Origin: Diphasiastrum complanatum
Lineage: Eukaryota; Streptophyta; Lycopodiopsida; Lycopodiales; Lycopodiaceae
Length of the DNA stretch: 64,000 nt
Assembly (NCBI GenBank): GCA_029204225.1
Contig: CM055095.1
Coordinates: 53,387,476-53,451,475, forward strand
Direction: 5' to 3'
Shown: positions 21,575 through 33,103 of the stretch, one piece after another
Layout of the letters: the number at the start of each line of letters is the position of its first letter
Numbering within the stretch: position 1 is the stretch's first letter
The notes under the pieces: generated by a model
What the model was told of the DNA's origin: nothing
What the model saw: only the letters and a program-made list of their open reading frames with translations
Database searches by the model: none
Made by a program: the position numbers and the translations under genes

Positions 21575-24500
21575 CCGGCTAAGATGCAGTTATCGATGGG
21601 AGCTCTACATCAAATTGGAAACACATTGAAGTATGTCCCGGATGGGTGTGCTGAACTTTCAAGGAGAAAATCGAGTTTGGATCCTCTAATTTAGTTTGAA
21701 GCATACTAGCAAGAGGAGTGGTAGAGTGCACTTCCACCGGGTTATCTTTTAAGTTAACATTGTCTCTAATTGGAGTGATTCACTTCTGATTTTTTTTGTG
21801 GAACCTTGAGAGGATTTCTATGATGTAGTAAGATTTGTGTTTATGAATCCAGTAGCTTGTTTCCCATGTCATTAAAGATAGATAACATGTAGAACTAGTT
21901 ATGTTTGTTGATAGATTTGGTGTTTCAATTTATCCTATAAAACAAACTGTTAGAAACTAGTAACCATGATTCTGTTATTTGCATGTTGAGGACATTGATC
22001 CTCCAGTGTTGTATGCCAAGTATGGATTATGGATGGGAACTGCTGTTATAACAACTCTTTAATGGTATGCAGTAAGCAGAGGTCTGTTAAACCTCATCTG
22101 TGTGTTTTTTAGTCCCCTAAAAAATCATTGACAGTTCTACTTTCAAATTGGTTTAACCTTTTTGATATGGAAAGTGGTGTTGTTGGGGAAGGATTGGAAT
22201 GGGGAGCGTGCTGATCCTGTTGCTAGCAGAAGAGAATGTAACCTTGTGACTAGGAATCTGTGTTCTGCTGTCTGGAAAAGATTGGAGTTAACCTCATTAC
22301 TCTAGATAATACTGTATTTCAGTTCACATAGGTAGTCCATATGTGTGTTTTTCCGTTTGGAAGACCTGTGGAACAAAGAGTAGAAGCCAGTAAGAATGGA
22401 ATAGACCTCACCTCTTGGAAACTAGCAGAGTGGCTGCAAAGAAGGGTTGATAGCTGTAATCTTGGCCAGTAACTCAAATATCCTGGATCTGACAACTGCT
22501 TGGAGCCTAATGGTGACAGCATGTATGGTAGATCAGTGTAGGAGGTAGAGCGCTGAGGAGCCAGTTATGGAGGGCAAGAACATGATGCCTATGATCAAAA
22601 TGTTGATAGGCGCCCTTGTTTACCTCTTATGCAACCAATTTGAAACTCGTACTGATGGCTTTGGAGCTCATTGACAGTCTGGATGACAGAAATTTTGGTC
22701 CATTGATGGTCGTGGTAGAGCGTAGATCTGTGGTAGCAAGAGAGGGGGGTGCGCAGGCAGCAAAAACAGCAGCAGTTCGATTCTTTTCCAATGGAGGAGG
22801 CATCCTAGAGGTGTGTGCATGCAATCGGGTTGAAGAATCGAGCAATCATCGCAGGAAAAGGAGTGGAACCCTTAGGGTTTGGAGGGGGCCTCTTGTTTCC
22901 CTCGATGGCAGCATGTGTTGGAGGGAGGTGCTCGAATTTATCTCTGGTGGCCATGGAGACACTAAACGAGCCTCCATCTTCTCTTAGTTTTGGGAAAACC
23001 CTCTTAGGGTTTGCTTAAACTTAAAGGCAATGTTGTCGTTGGGCTTGTTGGTTTTTTTTTTTTTTTGTTCCCCTTATGATGGTGTATGGACTCATCTTTT
23101 CGACGCTCATACAAGGGTTTTAAAATTCGGCAATCTTGGGAATTGCACGGCTATGCTTGTTACTCGGATGTTTGAAATATTTCAAGGTTTTAGACATGGA
23201 GTAACTTTAAATTGGTTTAGAGGGGAATTCTTTTAGTTCCTTAAAATCAACCTGGTAAATTTAAGTTACTAGCAATTGGTTATGGAAATTTGATTTCTTG
23301 GTGCTCAATTGTAAACCTTGTATTAAGGTAACTTGTAGGAGTTACATGGCCTTTGTTTCTTACATCAACAGTTACACGTAAGCCCAGATTTATGGTTCTC
23401 AGGCATATACCCGGTCTAGGAATTCGATTCCTTGGTACAATGCTATTTAGACCAATTAACTCTGGAGTATTGGTACTCCTAGTAAATGGAGTTAAATCGT
23501 GTTTTTTCGGTTTTCTCCTTTTCAAATCGGTGGAACACCGATCAGTTGGTTATTGTGGTTTTGATGATTTAGGTCATTAAAATTGAACAAACCAAAGCTT
23601 TTGAAATACTTGTTAAATAATTAATGGAGGAAAATTCATTGTATTTGGAGGTATTTCTTTATTCAACAATATTATTTGAGGTGAATACAGTGGAGAAAGT
23701 ACTCGAATCCAAATCTTATTTCCCATTGATTATTACTTCCATTTGCTGATCCCAAAAATTGTTCTTGTTGTTTATTTCATTAAGCGCTTGGCTTAACGAC
23801 TGGCAAATTTGCACATAGGTAGGAATTGGTACCTAACCATCGAGAGCTGCATTTGCATTATCATCTGCCATATCAATTACCTGAAACAATAAATTAGCTT
23901 AATCAGTCGAGATGCAATCATCAACCAATAAGTGAAATGTTCAGAACCTTCATAACAAGCTGAAAATATTCAGCAAAGTCTTTCACTTATTTAAGCGAAT
24001 TTCGTTTAATCAATATCACACTGATTTAAAGAACTACAACTTTTAGGACCAAAACTAAAATTCTACAAAAAACTGGGATTTTCGAAAATAGTTCGAAATG
24101 GACCAACTGTGAAAATCGATTAAGAAGATCGATCCAACAATTCACAGGCACTGTCACATATCAAAACATTCCGAAACATCCTGCATGCAACCAACTTGAC
24201 ATGCACAAATTTTTTCAAAAAAACGAAAAAATTTCTGTAAATAGCCTAGCACAAGGAAATCTGCTTTTTGATCTAGAATTTGCAAAAATAGCTTCATGCA
24301 AGAAAACTATTGATTACGCATGCAGCCAATCATGCATACAGGTCTATTCATATATTTCCACCATCAAACAAGCACTACACTGAGTTACAAGCATGCATGC
24401 ATCAGAACAATTCCAAAATTTTGCAAATTTTACTTCAAAAATTGCCAAACTTCAGACGGCCATAACTTTCTCTACATGACACCAAATTGGTCGTTGTAAA

Positions 24501-25635
24501 GCACAGTAAGTAGGGAGATGGGTCTACAAGGCACTTGCCACATCACCCTGCCATCTAGTTCTCACACGTGCGAGCAGTAAATGGCCAAAAATCAAGTAGT
24601 AGGGCGCACTTTAGGAAGGTGGTATCAACAAAAATTGTACTCCGTCTCGATAAGCATCCAATCAGAGGTTACAAGCACTCTACTAAGGTTCATTAGAGAG
24701 GCATAGAAGCTTTTAACAGGTCCAGAAAGCAATCATAAGCTCAGATCATGCAAAAAATGCATTTTTGGCCTCCTCCAACAAGCAAAACTTCAATATGATG
24801 GTATCTAATGCTCACCTACCCAAATTGGATTCATGATGGCTCAAATCAGAGGCAATCCATCATATCTTTAAGCTTGTAATGAGAACCAACAGGTTCATAC
24901 CCCCATTTGATAGGTATTCATACCCAAAAATACACTAATTTCTTATGTTTTGAGCTCTTTAAAGGGGTCTAATCCTAAACAAATATCATGAAAGCCTAGA
25001 GACAGCTTCATTACACCTGTGAAAATGTGCTTACCAACTATTGGCTAAGAATTTTGAGATCTACCACAAAAATAGTCCAAAAATCATCAAAAAACCATGT
25101 TTTTGACCAATTTTGACCAAAAATTTTGGGATAAATCCACAAATAAGTGCAAACTGATCATAATCCCTGTAACTCCATTGCATACAAGCACTAAAAGTTT
25201 TGATTTCAGTCAAATATGGATTCTATAGCCCATTTATGGTCCAAAAGCCCCAATTTTTGGTCCAAAATCACTATCTAATCATCATTTTGACTATTCAAAC
25301 ATCATGCAATCATTAGATACAATCATTAATGATTGTAAAACAGCAAGTACAATCTGGAAAACGTACTTCATCAGTAGGTATGACGAATTCCAAGCAAAAA
25401 ACTTCAATTCTAGGTGAAAAAAGCACTAAAGTCATCAAAAATCCTATGCTTTCCATCAAAATTCATGGAACAAATCCACAATTATGATCTTTAGGATGAA
25501 AGTACACCAAGGATATGAGAAGCCACGTACTTGAAATTGAATTCCACCACCTGGAAGAACAAGCAAAGAGATACACCAAAAGAACTGCAAAAATCCAAGA
25601 TCCTCAAGCCCCACCTCTTGGTTGCTGTGATCCAA
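21575..25635. other. non-coding interior between two facing LTRs
   Basis: About 4 kb with no gag, pol or other domain on either strand. Near 22860-23010 are two AGGGTTT telo-box motifs and GC-richer DNA with short open frames (22616-22987 and overlaps) that lack any signature; these could come from captured host DNA. The rest is AT-rich. The interior fits a non-autonomous element of the large LARD type, or two merged truncated elements. Confidence 0.45.
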
Positions 25636-25647
25636 GCTCTGATACCA
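25636..25647 (-). promoter_or_regulatory. primer-binding site for initiator tRNA-Met
   Basis: The minus strand reads TGGTATCAGAGC directly after the LTR end. It points towards the site at 21563 on the other strand. Confidence 0.85.
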
Positions 25648-25648
25648 C

Positions 25649-26107
25649 TATAACGATCGCCAAGTGAAGATCTTCAAGAATCTTGTCACATGCAAACCAA
25701 AAGGACACCTGTGAAGCATGAACCACCCAACCAATATGGAGAGGCTAGTCAATACCCTAACCAATCCACCCCCAAGCCACAGTGAATGATCACAAGAGCG
25801 GAGAGGAAACCTGGCTCAAGAATCTCAAATTCCAATAGGGAGATGGGCGAGTTTCCATGGAATGTATTCTCTCCAAGAGGAGAGAATATTCTCTTTAGGA
25901 TCCCCATGCAGCCTATATTGAAGTATTGACCTCCTATTCTTGCATTAAAGCAGTCAATCACCATGCATGTGCTCCTATGTCCAATTATAGGTCTGGGCCC
26001 TCATATGATTATTAATGACTTGATACGATCACGTTCGGAATGACGTAGCATAACTAATAACCACATACAACTGGAGTGACCGGCTATCCACATCAGGAAT
26101 TATTCCG
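25649..26107 (-). repeat. LTR of an iMet-primed retroelement (minus orientation)
   Basis: About 459 bp, homologous to the inverted copy at 21112-21561 over its full length. Its terminal CA has become TA (GTTATA, then one base, then the primer site). A TATATAAG lies at about 26113-26120 just outside the homologous block, so the start may be slightly further right. Confidence 0.7.
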
Positions 26108-26720
26108 ATTCCCTTATATAGGACATGGACATAACATTGAGTCTACCTTGTCAACAACAAGTTTTGATAGGTAGCTAAACAGAATTTTAAGTGACATATA
26201 CAAAGACTTAGATCACTTTTCTAGTATTTGACTCTGACTCTCAGTGCCTACATTCGAAATTGACTTAATGGGAAATCAGATTGTATGTTTTCTTTGACTG
26301 TTGAGGGTCTAAATGATAAGTGAGCACCATGCTAGATGGCGAGTCTCTAACCTCTACACTTTGATGCCATTCTTGTTGTTTCAAGGACAAATATTGTTGC
26401 CATGTATGATCTTAATTCCTAGTATGTCCATTATACAGAGTTTTACTCCTAACTTGAGTCTGGACTTCATTGTTGAATATTCAATCTTTCTTCTGGGTGT
26501 TTTGTCTTCTTTGCAAGGTTGTATGGTAGCCCCTTACGGAAACATCTGTTGATGACCAGATTGCAATCATTTTATATTCTACTTCGTTCATTCTTGGTTA
26601 TTTCCTTAGTTTGCACTAATAATGACAGTATTAGCCCTTTATTGCTCCTCAGTAGGAACAATACCTGTTTATACTACAAATATCGATCATTTTGTTGTTG
26701 GTATGCCATGACATATACCA
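26108..26720 (+). other. possible LTR preceding a tRNA-Asp primer site
   Basis: No second copy was found in the window. The assignment rests only on the primer site that follows at 26725 and the CCATGACA just before it as a candidate LTR end. Contains no coding frame with a recognised domain. Confidence 0.3.
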
Positions 26721-26724
26721 ATTT

Positions 26725-26742
26725 TGGCGCCATTGCCAAGGA
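26725..26742 (+). promoter_or_regulatory. probable primer-binding site for tRNA-Asp
   Basis: TGGCGCCATTGCCAAGGA differs at three positions from the tRNA-Asp complement TGGCGCCGTTGCCGGGGA. Same class of site as in the nested gypsy element. Confidence 0.55.
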
Positions 26743-27490
26743 GCAATGCCAAATAGGATGTTCAGTCATTATTTTGATTCTTGTTTATATTTTTTAGATT
26801 CACAAATTACTGTTCTGGTTCTTCAAGCATTTCAGAAGAGGAATAGTGAAATCTGAGTTTCGACCACCCTGACTCGTCGTTTCACTTTTGATTTTCTATT
26901 TTTGATTTTTGGTAGAGTTCTTAAAGCTGTTTACAGTTTGTAAAATGTATTTAGTTCTTGTTATGTACAGTCTAAAGATTTTGTTGTTATGTCCAATAAT
27001 CTCTTGGTTTTCCGTAAGCAAATTTTGACTCATGCTTTTCCAAAAGACGGTTCTATACTATTTTGTTTTGGTTCTCTATTTACAGAATCTTCAAGCTAAA
27101 ATAAAAGCCTGTTCTAAGGCTTTGGTGTTGTCCAAGATGTGCTGATGTTGTCTAAAGACTGTTGCTGACAAATGCTGAAAGTAATATATGTTGAAGTTTT
27201 ATTTGTTGAAGACTGTACAATCAATGTTTTGGCTTGTCAAAGGCTGCAGACTGTGGCAAGTCGGATTCTCTTCAAAGCTTCAACACTGTTTCATATTCTC
27301 TGGTGTTTGCGAGCCGCTGCACACCACTAAATGCAACTTATGATTAGGCGATACACAACGACAAAGGGGAAAAGGCTTAAGTTAAAAAGCCGAAAATGTT
27401 AACAAATTGCTGAAACTAGGTCACCACATTAATATTCGAGTTTCTTCAATGACATCCGCAAGCCTCTATGAAAGTTGATCACCATTTAGA
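26743..27490. other. AT-rich sequence between gypsy pieces
   Basis: No coding domain. It could be leader of the plus-strand element primed at 26725 or the 3' tail of the minus-strand gag-protease remnant; the sequence does not decide. Confidence 0.35.
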
Positions 27491-27497
27491 TTCTCCA

Positions 27498-29260
27498 CTA
27501 TTGCTCGTCGTTCTGCAGTAATTCCAAATCTGTCTTTACTCCATCCGCAGCAAATAAGTTGATAGCCGTAGATAGATGAGCCTCTCCTACCGGTATGCAA
27601 TCTGGGTATAGACTTGTTAAATACAAATCTTCTTCAAACTCCTCCGTTACCAGTTTGAGTAGTAATTCATGTACTGTTTCAACTCCCACCGGTCGAACCG
27701 CAGAATCCAGTCTTCCCTTATGTGTTTGCAGCTGGATCTTCTTTCCCTCCACAAGGATCGTTACTATGTATGTTGCCCAATCGTGCATTGCTTTAGCAGC
27801 TCACAACCAGGGTCAGCCTAACAGCACGGGGTAAACGTCTATACCCATGGGTAGCCTCATAATCACGAAGTTCAGCAGAAACTTTAATCCCTTGATGTAA
27901 ATGGGAACCTTCCGAATTTCTTCAGCTGGAGAGTCCCGTGTATGGTTTGCCATACGTATGATCAAATTACTTGTATGCATTGTGACATTCTTTAGTTTGC
28001 TATAGGTTTCCTCTGAGATGATATTCACACCTGCGCCCCCATCAATTTGGACTCCTTTAATATTCAATCCTTGAATCTCAATTTCCAAGGTTGGAACAAT
28101 GTTCTGCTCAGTGGATTGAACAATTGCGTTTACTGGTATAGGAGGAAGTCTTTCCGGTATTTTGAACACGGGCAACTTCGCCCGTATGGATTCTGCTAAA
28201 TAGGGTGCAATTTGCATCAATTGACCCACTGTCACCTGAAATTTGTAGTTATGAACAAATTTCGCGATTTGGTCAACCACTAACTACATCTACCAATTCA
28301 CGGAAGAATTTGGCCCCTGAGATTGGTGCAACTGCTCTAGTACATTCTGGGTGACTTTAGCCATCTGATCAATGTTAGAGTTAATGACTCGACTCGTACT
28401 TGGTCCGATATCCTCTACAACCTCTTCATAAATTGGGACTTTCCCTTTACCCTTATGGCGTGTGACTGCTTGTACATCAGTTAGTGATGACTCCTCCACC
28501 GTGATCACTTGTACAGGTGCACGCTGCTCAGGAGCATTCATTCCCCCAACATTCATGCCACCAGAATTTTGAGGTGGATTTTGCACCACGTTTTGATCAT
28601 TGATACAATTATTAAGTTGTGGTGGTGGTAAACCTCTTTCAAGATTTCCAACACATTGCCGATGGTATGCCACACAATTAAAATAATGGTGGCCCCTCTG
28701 ATTGCAAAAATTGCAAATATCATCCGATAAATCTGGGCGGTAACGCACTTGCCGTTGGAAAGGTTGTGGCTGCATCTGATTCCCTTGCGGATAGGCGCCT
28801 TGGTACGTCTGCATTGGTGGTGGCATCGGTTGTAATGGTGGTTGTTGATACTGAGGTTGTTGCACTTGTATTTGCTGTGGTTGGTGTGCTTAGACTACAA
28901 ATGCTCCCCTAGATCTCGATACTTGTAGTCTTCTACAGTCATTTGTCCAGTGATTATATGCATTACAAATTACACAGTATCGGGTGCTATTAGGACATTC
29001 ATTGATATAATGCCCTTCCTGATTGCAATTTCGACAAAAAAAGATATTCCCTTGGCGAAATTATGTAGTAACAACCTCTTTTGTGATTGCTGGCAATGGC
29101 TCATTGGTTTTCCCTTTCTGCTTATGTTTCTTCCACCATTTCCCATCACGGGAAAAAGATGAACTCTCTTCCATGCTTGAAGAACTATTTGATTCTGACC
29201 TTATATCCGAATCAAAATCAGACGAGCTATCTAGCCGATGATGTCGACGTTGCCGTCTAT
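27498..29260 (-). pseudogene. Ty3/gypsy gag-protease remnant without RT
   Basis: From high to low coordinates: a Ser/Asp-rich gag stretch, a basic KWWKKHKQKGKT block, three zinc knuckles (CRNCNQEGHYINEC near 29035, CVICNAYNHWTNDC near 28965, CNFCNQRGHHYFNC near 28700), a Pro/Gln-rich linker, the pre-protease block LMQIAPYLAESIRAKL, and an aspartic protease with IDGGAGVNIIS and PVLLG. A last open frame (27498-27788) contains a linker of unknown role ending in a stop. A stop near 28890 and frame changes at about 28285 and 27800 break it. No RT, RNase H or integrase follows. It is a different family from the elements at 8.6-21 kb. Confidence 0.85.
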
Positions 29261-29269
29261 AGGTTTGTT

Positions 29270-29402
29270 ATAAATAGTACAACTTTTTAACCATAGCTCC
29301 AATTGAGACAAAAATGAAACCATTGGAGCGCTCGACAAGAGCTTTTCAACGGTATTCTACATGACTTACTTCCGAGCTACCGTTCAAAGGTTATGGCCGA
29401 TG
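29270..29402 (-). repeat. inverted repeat arm, left
   Basis: Its reverse complement matches 30632-30768 with roughly three quarters identity by eye; shared blocks include GGCCATAACCTTTGAACGG, GGTTAAAAAGTT and TTGTCTCAATTGGAGC-type sequence. It lies directly upstream of the gag remnant in that element's orientation, so it may be part of its leader. Confidence 0.8.
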
Positions 29403-29409
29403 TTGTAAA

Positions 29410-29560
29410 GCTACCTTTACAAGCTTTACTTCCAGTGCCACTGGCGCCAGCATTGTCCCAGGCGCCAGTAGCGCCCCTGCTGCTCTCGGCGCCACTGTGA
29501 CCAGAATCCAGCCGGCGCCAAGTTCCTATGCTGAAAATCTTTGATTGGTTCTAGCGAAGT
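29410..29560. repeat. GGCGCC-rich block
   Basis: GC-rich segment with five GGCGCC palindromes, mostly within CTGGCGCCAG-like contexts, unlike the AT-rich surroundings. No coding evidence. Similar GGCGCC copies occur near 30050 and 30247. Confidence 0.6.
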
Positions 29561-29689
29561 CCAGAGAGCGCAGATCGATGTGCAATCACCTCACACGATC
29601 TAGGCATGATTAAAGGAAGACTGGGGATCAATAAATTCTAGAGAGATAAAATCACTTTTTAGAGAGAGAAAAATGTGCTTTACCAGCCT

Positions 29690-29915
29690 GGGTAGAGCGC
29701 TTGGTATGAGGGGGGGTGCCGAATCCCACCAACACTATAGGGGAGTGCGGGTTGCGACTCAGGGCGAGCTCCAACCAAGTCTCAGCCTCCCTTGCTGGAA
29801 TGTTGTCCTGGCACTCGCCTTGGCATGCTACCTCCCCGGAGACTAGGGTCAGTCACACACTTGAAATGTAACCTTCTCAGATATATCAATAAAGTGAAAT
29901 TTTTCTCAAACTGAC
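29690..29915 (+). mobile_element. SINE-like element candidate
   Basis: The head GGGTAGAGCGCTTGGTATGA resembles the D-arm/box A part of tRNA-derived SINEs. GCGGGTTGCGACTCAGG 70-80 bases later sits where box B would be but matches it poorly. The body is GC-rich and the tail is AT-rich with ATATCAATAAAG. No flanking duplication was found. The alternative is an LTR piece of an unknown element. Confidence 0.4.
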
Positions 29916-30012
29916 TCTGATTACCTTCTGGGTTTCAATGTTCGGTAAAAGCGCCAGTTGTAAGGCCGCTTCAAAATTTTTAAGTTGGCACATAGTTGAG
30001 GGTCGTATCCCG

Positions 30013-30085
30013 GGACGCCAGCGGTATGCCGTCGGGACCATTCGGTCTGTGGCGCCAGCGGTATGCTGTCGGCACCATTTGGTCC
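30013..30085. repeat. 37-bp tandem duplication
   Basis: Two adjacent units containing CGCCAGCGGTATGC and a GGNACCATTYGGTC end, with a few differences. Confidence 0.8.
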
Positions 30086-30149
30086 AGAAACTGGTTGTCT
30101 CCATATCTGTCGCGACTTGTGGTTCTGAGTGTTCCTTGCATGAACGTGA

Positions 30150-30510
30150 ATGGGTTAAGCTCTTGGGGAACGGGCTCTAACCTGTCGGTTGAGTTGGATG
30201 GCTTGCTTGGGTGGAAGTTACCTGTTTATGGTTGTCCAGTCTGGCGTGGCGCCAGGTTGGCTTCCAGCACTCGTGACGAAGCTTTCAGTTGGTTAAGTCT
30301 GATGTAAGTCAGACCGCTTGCTTGGAATGGATGTTACTCGTTTGTAACGAAGCTTCGAGTTGGTTAAGTTTGATGTATGTCGGGCGGCTTGCTTGGAGGG
30401 AAGTCACCCACATCAAGACTCCCGATCTGGCATGTCACCAAGTTGGATCTCAATGTTGGTTTTCGGAACTTCAAGTTGGTTAAGTCTGATCGTTGTTGGC
30501 GAGTTGGCTG
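30150..30510. repeat. degenerate tandem repeats (AGTTGGTTAAGT / GGCTTGCTTGG)
   Basis: AGTTGGTTAAGTYTGAT occurs near 30287, 30357 and 30473, and GCTTGCTTGGA-type motifs occur near 30206, 30318 and 30388. Unit length varies between about 70 and 115 bases. Confidence 0.65.
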
Positions 30511-30600
30511 CTTGTATGTCAAGTGGGTTTGGATGGCAAGAGTTGAAGGTTGGGAAGCTAAGTCGTGGTTCCCGGCTCTCTTTGGGATGCCTGCGCTACA

Positions 30601-30637
30601 GCCGGTCAAAGTTTTTTTTTTTTTAAATTTGACCGGC
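30601..30637. repeat. perfect 10-bp hairpin around a poly-T loop
   Basis: Arms GCCGGTCAAA (30601-30610) and TTTGACCGGC (30628-30637) enclose 17 bases that are mostly T. It abuts the right inverted-repeat arm. Confidence 0.85.
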
Positions 30638-30768
30638 CATAACCTTTGAACGGTAGGTTGGAACTAGGTCATGTAGGGTACTATTGGATCCTCTCATCGA
30701 GCGCATTCCAACGGTTTAATTTTCGTCTCAATCGGAGCTACGGTTAAAAAGTTATACTATTTTCAATG
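30632..30768 (+). repeat. inverted repeat arm, right
   Basis: Partner of 29270-29402; the arms enclose about 1.2 kb including the SINE-like block. Confidence 0.8.
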
Positions 30769-30779
30769 AACTACAACCG

Positions 30780-31673
30780 ATAAAATACATAGAATGGTTA
30801 AGCATTGAAAATAGTGCGGGCATAAATGAAAAAGAATTTGGGCAGAAAATGAATTTATTTTGGTAATTTACATTAATAAACTTTGTCAATCTATGTGCCA
30901 TTCCTTGAAGGATCTTTTTTGGATTCAAAATTCCTATAGTGGAGTGCTGTAAATTGCATTAGAGAGGTAGAGATAGGGCAACCTCTTACTGATGGAGAGC
31001 TGCAAGAAATGTCTTATAAAGAGACTGTGAAAAGCCCAAAATATTCTTCTCTTCAAAGTTGCTAGGGTTTACAAGAGGAAAATGGTATATTTTCCACTAT
31101 AGAAGACGTTTTTCATATCTGTAAATTGCTAGACCTGGACGCCCTAGCAGTTAGATACAACAGCCAGAAGGCTGTGGACTGCCGCGAGCAATAGAGAGAG
31201 CTGGAGCCGTGTGAACAGTCCTGCCATAACTATGAAAGTCGGAGCTTGAAGAAGCATGAAGAAGAGAGGAGGTGAACGAGCAGGTCGTGCACGGTCAGTG
31301 CAAGTAAATTGTGGCATACAATTTAGCCAGGCAGATAGTAATCATTATAGTTTGATAATTGGAATTAGAAAAATGATTTTCACCCATCTTTGAAAGTGAT
31401 CATTGTTTTGATCACCTTTCTTAGGTCAAATAAACTCACTAAAACAACTCAATAGGCCAGGTATTACCTTTCTATACTACCCGCCATGATATATAGATCT
31501 TTTGAAATCTTACAAGTGTTGCTAACATCTAAAATTCATAGTTCTAGTTTTGAACTTGAATATTAATTTTTGGGTGAGTATTAACTGGGTATTGTCAAGT
31601 ATTGGCTTGGGTGTCATTTTTTCCATATACATTTTCAACATTGATTCTATCATGTCATTTTAATGCTATATTA
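30780..31673. other. unassigned sequence left of the copia element
   Basis: No gene or terminal repeat supported. Ends at the TATTA duplication (31669-31673) flanking the copia element. Confidence 0.4.
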
Positions 31674-32299
31674 TGTCGTAAAACGGTGGTCGTGAGTGCA
31701 GCGGAGGCTCGGTTGCTCAGAGCATAGGCGTGTAGGAACGGAAACGCAACAGTTAGCATCAGAAATATTCAAGTAGAAGAATTCATACAGTTTGCGCAAA
31801 TGAACGACGCAGGAGTGAGACAAAAATTGCACTCTGATAAATATCAACAGTGAGTACAATGGCTTGATTCAACTAATATAGAGATTTACAAGAGTCAAAA
31901 AATATGTTACAAGCCTCTAAGGCTACATATGCCAGTCTTTGCATATGTACAAATGTTGGTAATCGCCAACCGCCTTTGGGATATTTGTTTGTCCAAATGT
32001 TTTAGGGTTACTCATAAGTTGGCGAAGTTGGTCAATCAAAAATGCGGGAAAAACGAAAAAGGCCGAAAAGGCAAAGGTGTCTAAAAATGATTTCTAAGGT
32101 ATTCTGGCCACTTGGCAAGTGTGTCACATTTTTCGCTAAGGAGCAAAAAAGGCGAATGTGTCTTAAAATAATTTCTAAGGCATAGAAAATCTCAAAGGGA
32201 AAAAATGTGAAGGCCTAAAAATATGTTGTCGGCCTTCGATTTTTCAGGATGCTCATTACTTGAACGAGTTGTTTAAGGTTGAGCATAAGAAATCTAACA
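31674..32299 (-). repeat. 3' LTR of copia element
   Basis: 626 bp. Relative to the other LTR it lacks about 100 bp following GTACAATGGCTTG (near 31862) and one copy of an internal tandem unit. Together these explain the 177-bp length difference. Confidence 0.92.
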
Positions 32300-32315
32300 C
32301 TCCCCCTTAATGTGG
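32300..32315 (-). promoter_or_regulatory. polypurine tract of copia element
   Basis: The minus strand reads AAGGGGGAG directly before the LTR start TGTTAG. Confidence 0.8.
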
Positions 32316-33072
32316 ATCTTGAAAAACTTTGATCTTCAGATTTAACATATCGTTAAATCTGAAGATGTTGCTCCTTTGATAGAGCTTTTGTGAAGTAATC
32401 TGCTGCCATGTAATTTGTTCTGCAGAAAATCAATACTATTTCCTTACTGTGCACTTTCTCTCTAAGGTAGTGATACCTGATTTCTATATGTTTGCTTCAA
32501 GAGTGAAATCTCAGATTGAGAGATAGTGCTATTGTGCTTTGATTGTCACAATAGATTGTTGTAGGAAGTGGTTGTGCAAGATTGAGGTCTACAAGTAGTT
32601 GCCTAAGCCAGATCGCCTCTTTGGTTGCATTTGTGGCAGCTATGTATTTGGATTCTGTTGATGATCATGCAACTGAGGTCTGCTTCTGGCTGTTCCATAA
32701 GATTGGGCCTTGGTTGTATAAAAATACAAATCCAAAAGTTGGTTTTTTGGTGTCGACATCTCCTGCCCAATCCGCATTTGTGTAGGCTTCAAGGATATTG
32801 GCAGTTTGGCTGCCTCCATACCAGATGCTGAGAGTTGTCGTTGCTTGAATGTAGTTCATGACCTTTGTTAGTGCTTTCCAATGTGCTATGTCTAGATTTG
32901 ACAAGAACTGGCTGAGTGTACTGATCGAATATGCAAGGTCTGGTCGCATGCATATCATTGCGTACATCAGTGAGCCGATGATGGATTGAAACGAGTAGCG
33001 CTTCATTTTCTTCTTATCTACCTCAGTTTGAGGAGAGTGGAAAGAGACTAGGTTTGTAGTTGGCCATTCCAT
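32316..33072 (-). pseudogene. copia RNase H and RT C-terminal part
   Basis: The open frame 32665-33072 holds SIIGSLMYAMICMRPDLAY, SQFLSNLDIAHWKALTKVM and NADWAGDVDTKKPTFGFVF (usual DADWAGD; the first Asp is Asn here). Downstream, in other frames, are a DNQSTIALS block and SKHIEIRYHYLREKV, the end of copia RNase H. Frameshifted. Confidence 0.88.
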
Positions 33073-33103
33073 ACTTTTTTAGCACGTTGTTGAGATATCG
33101 TTG

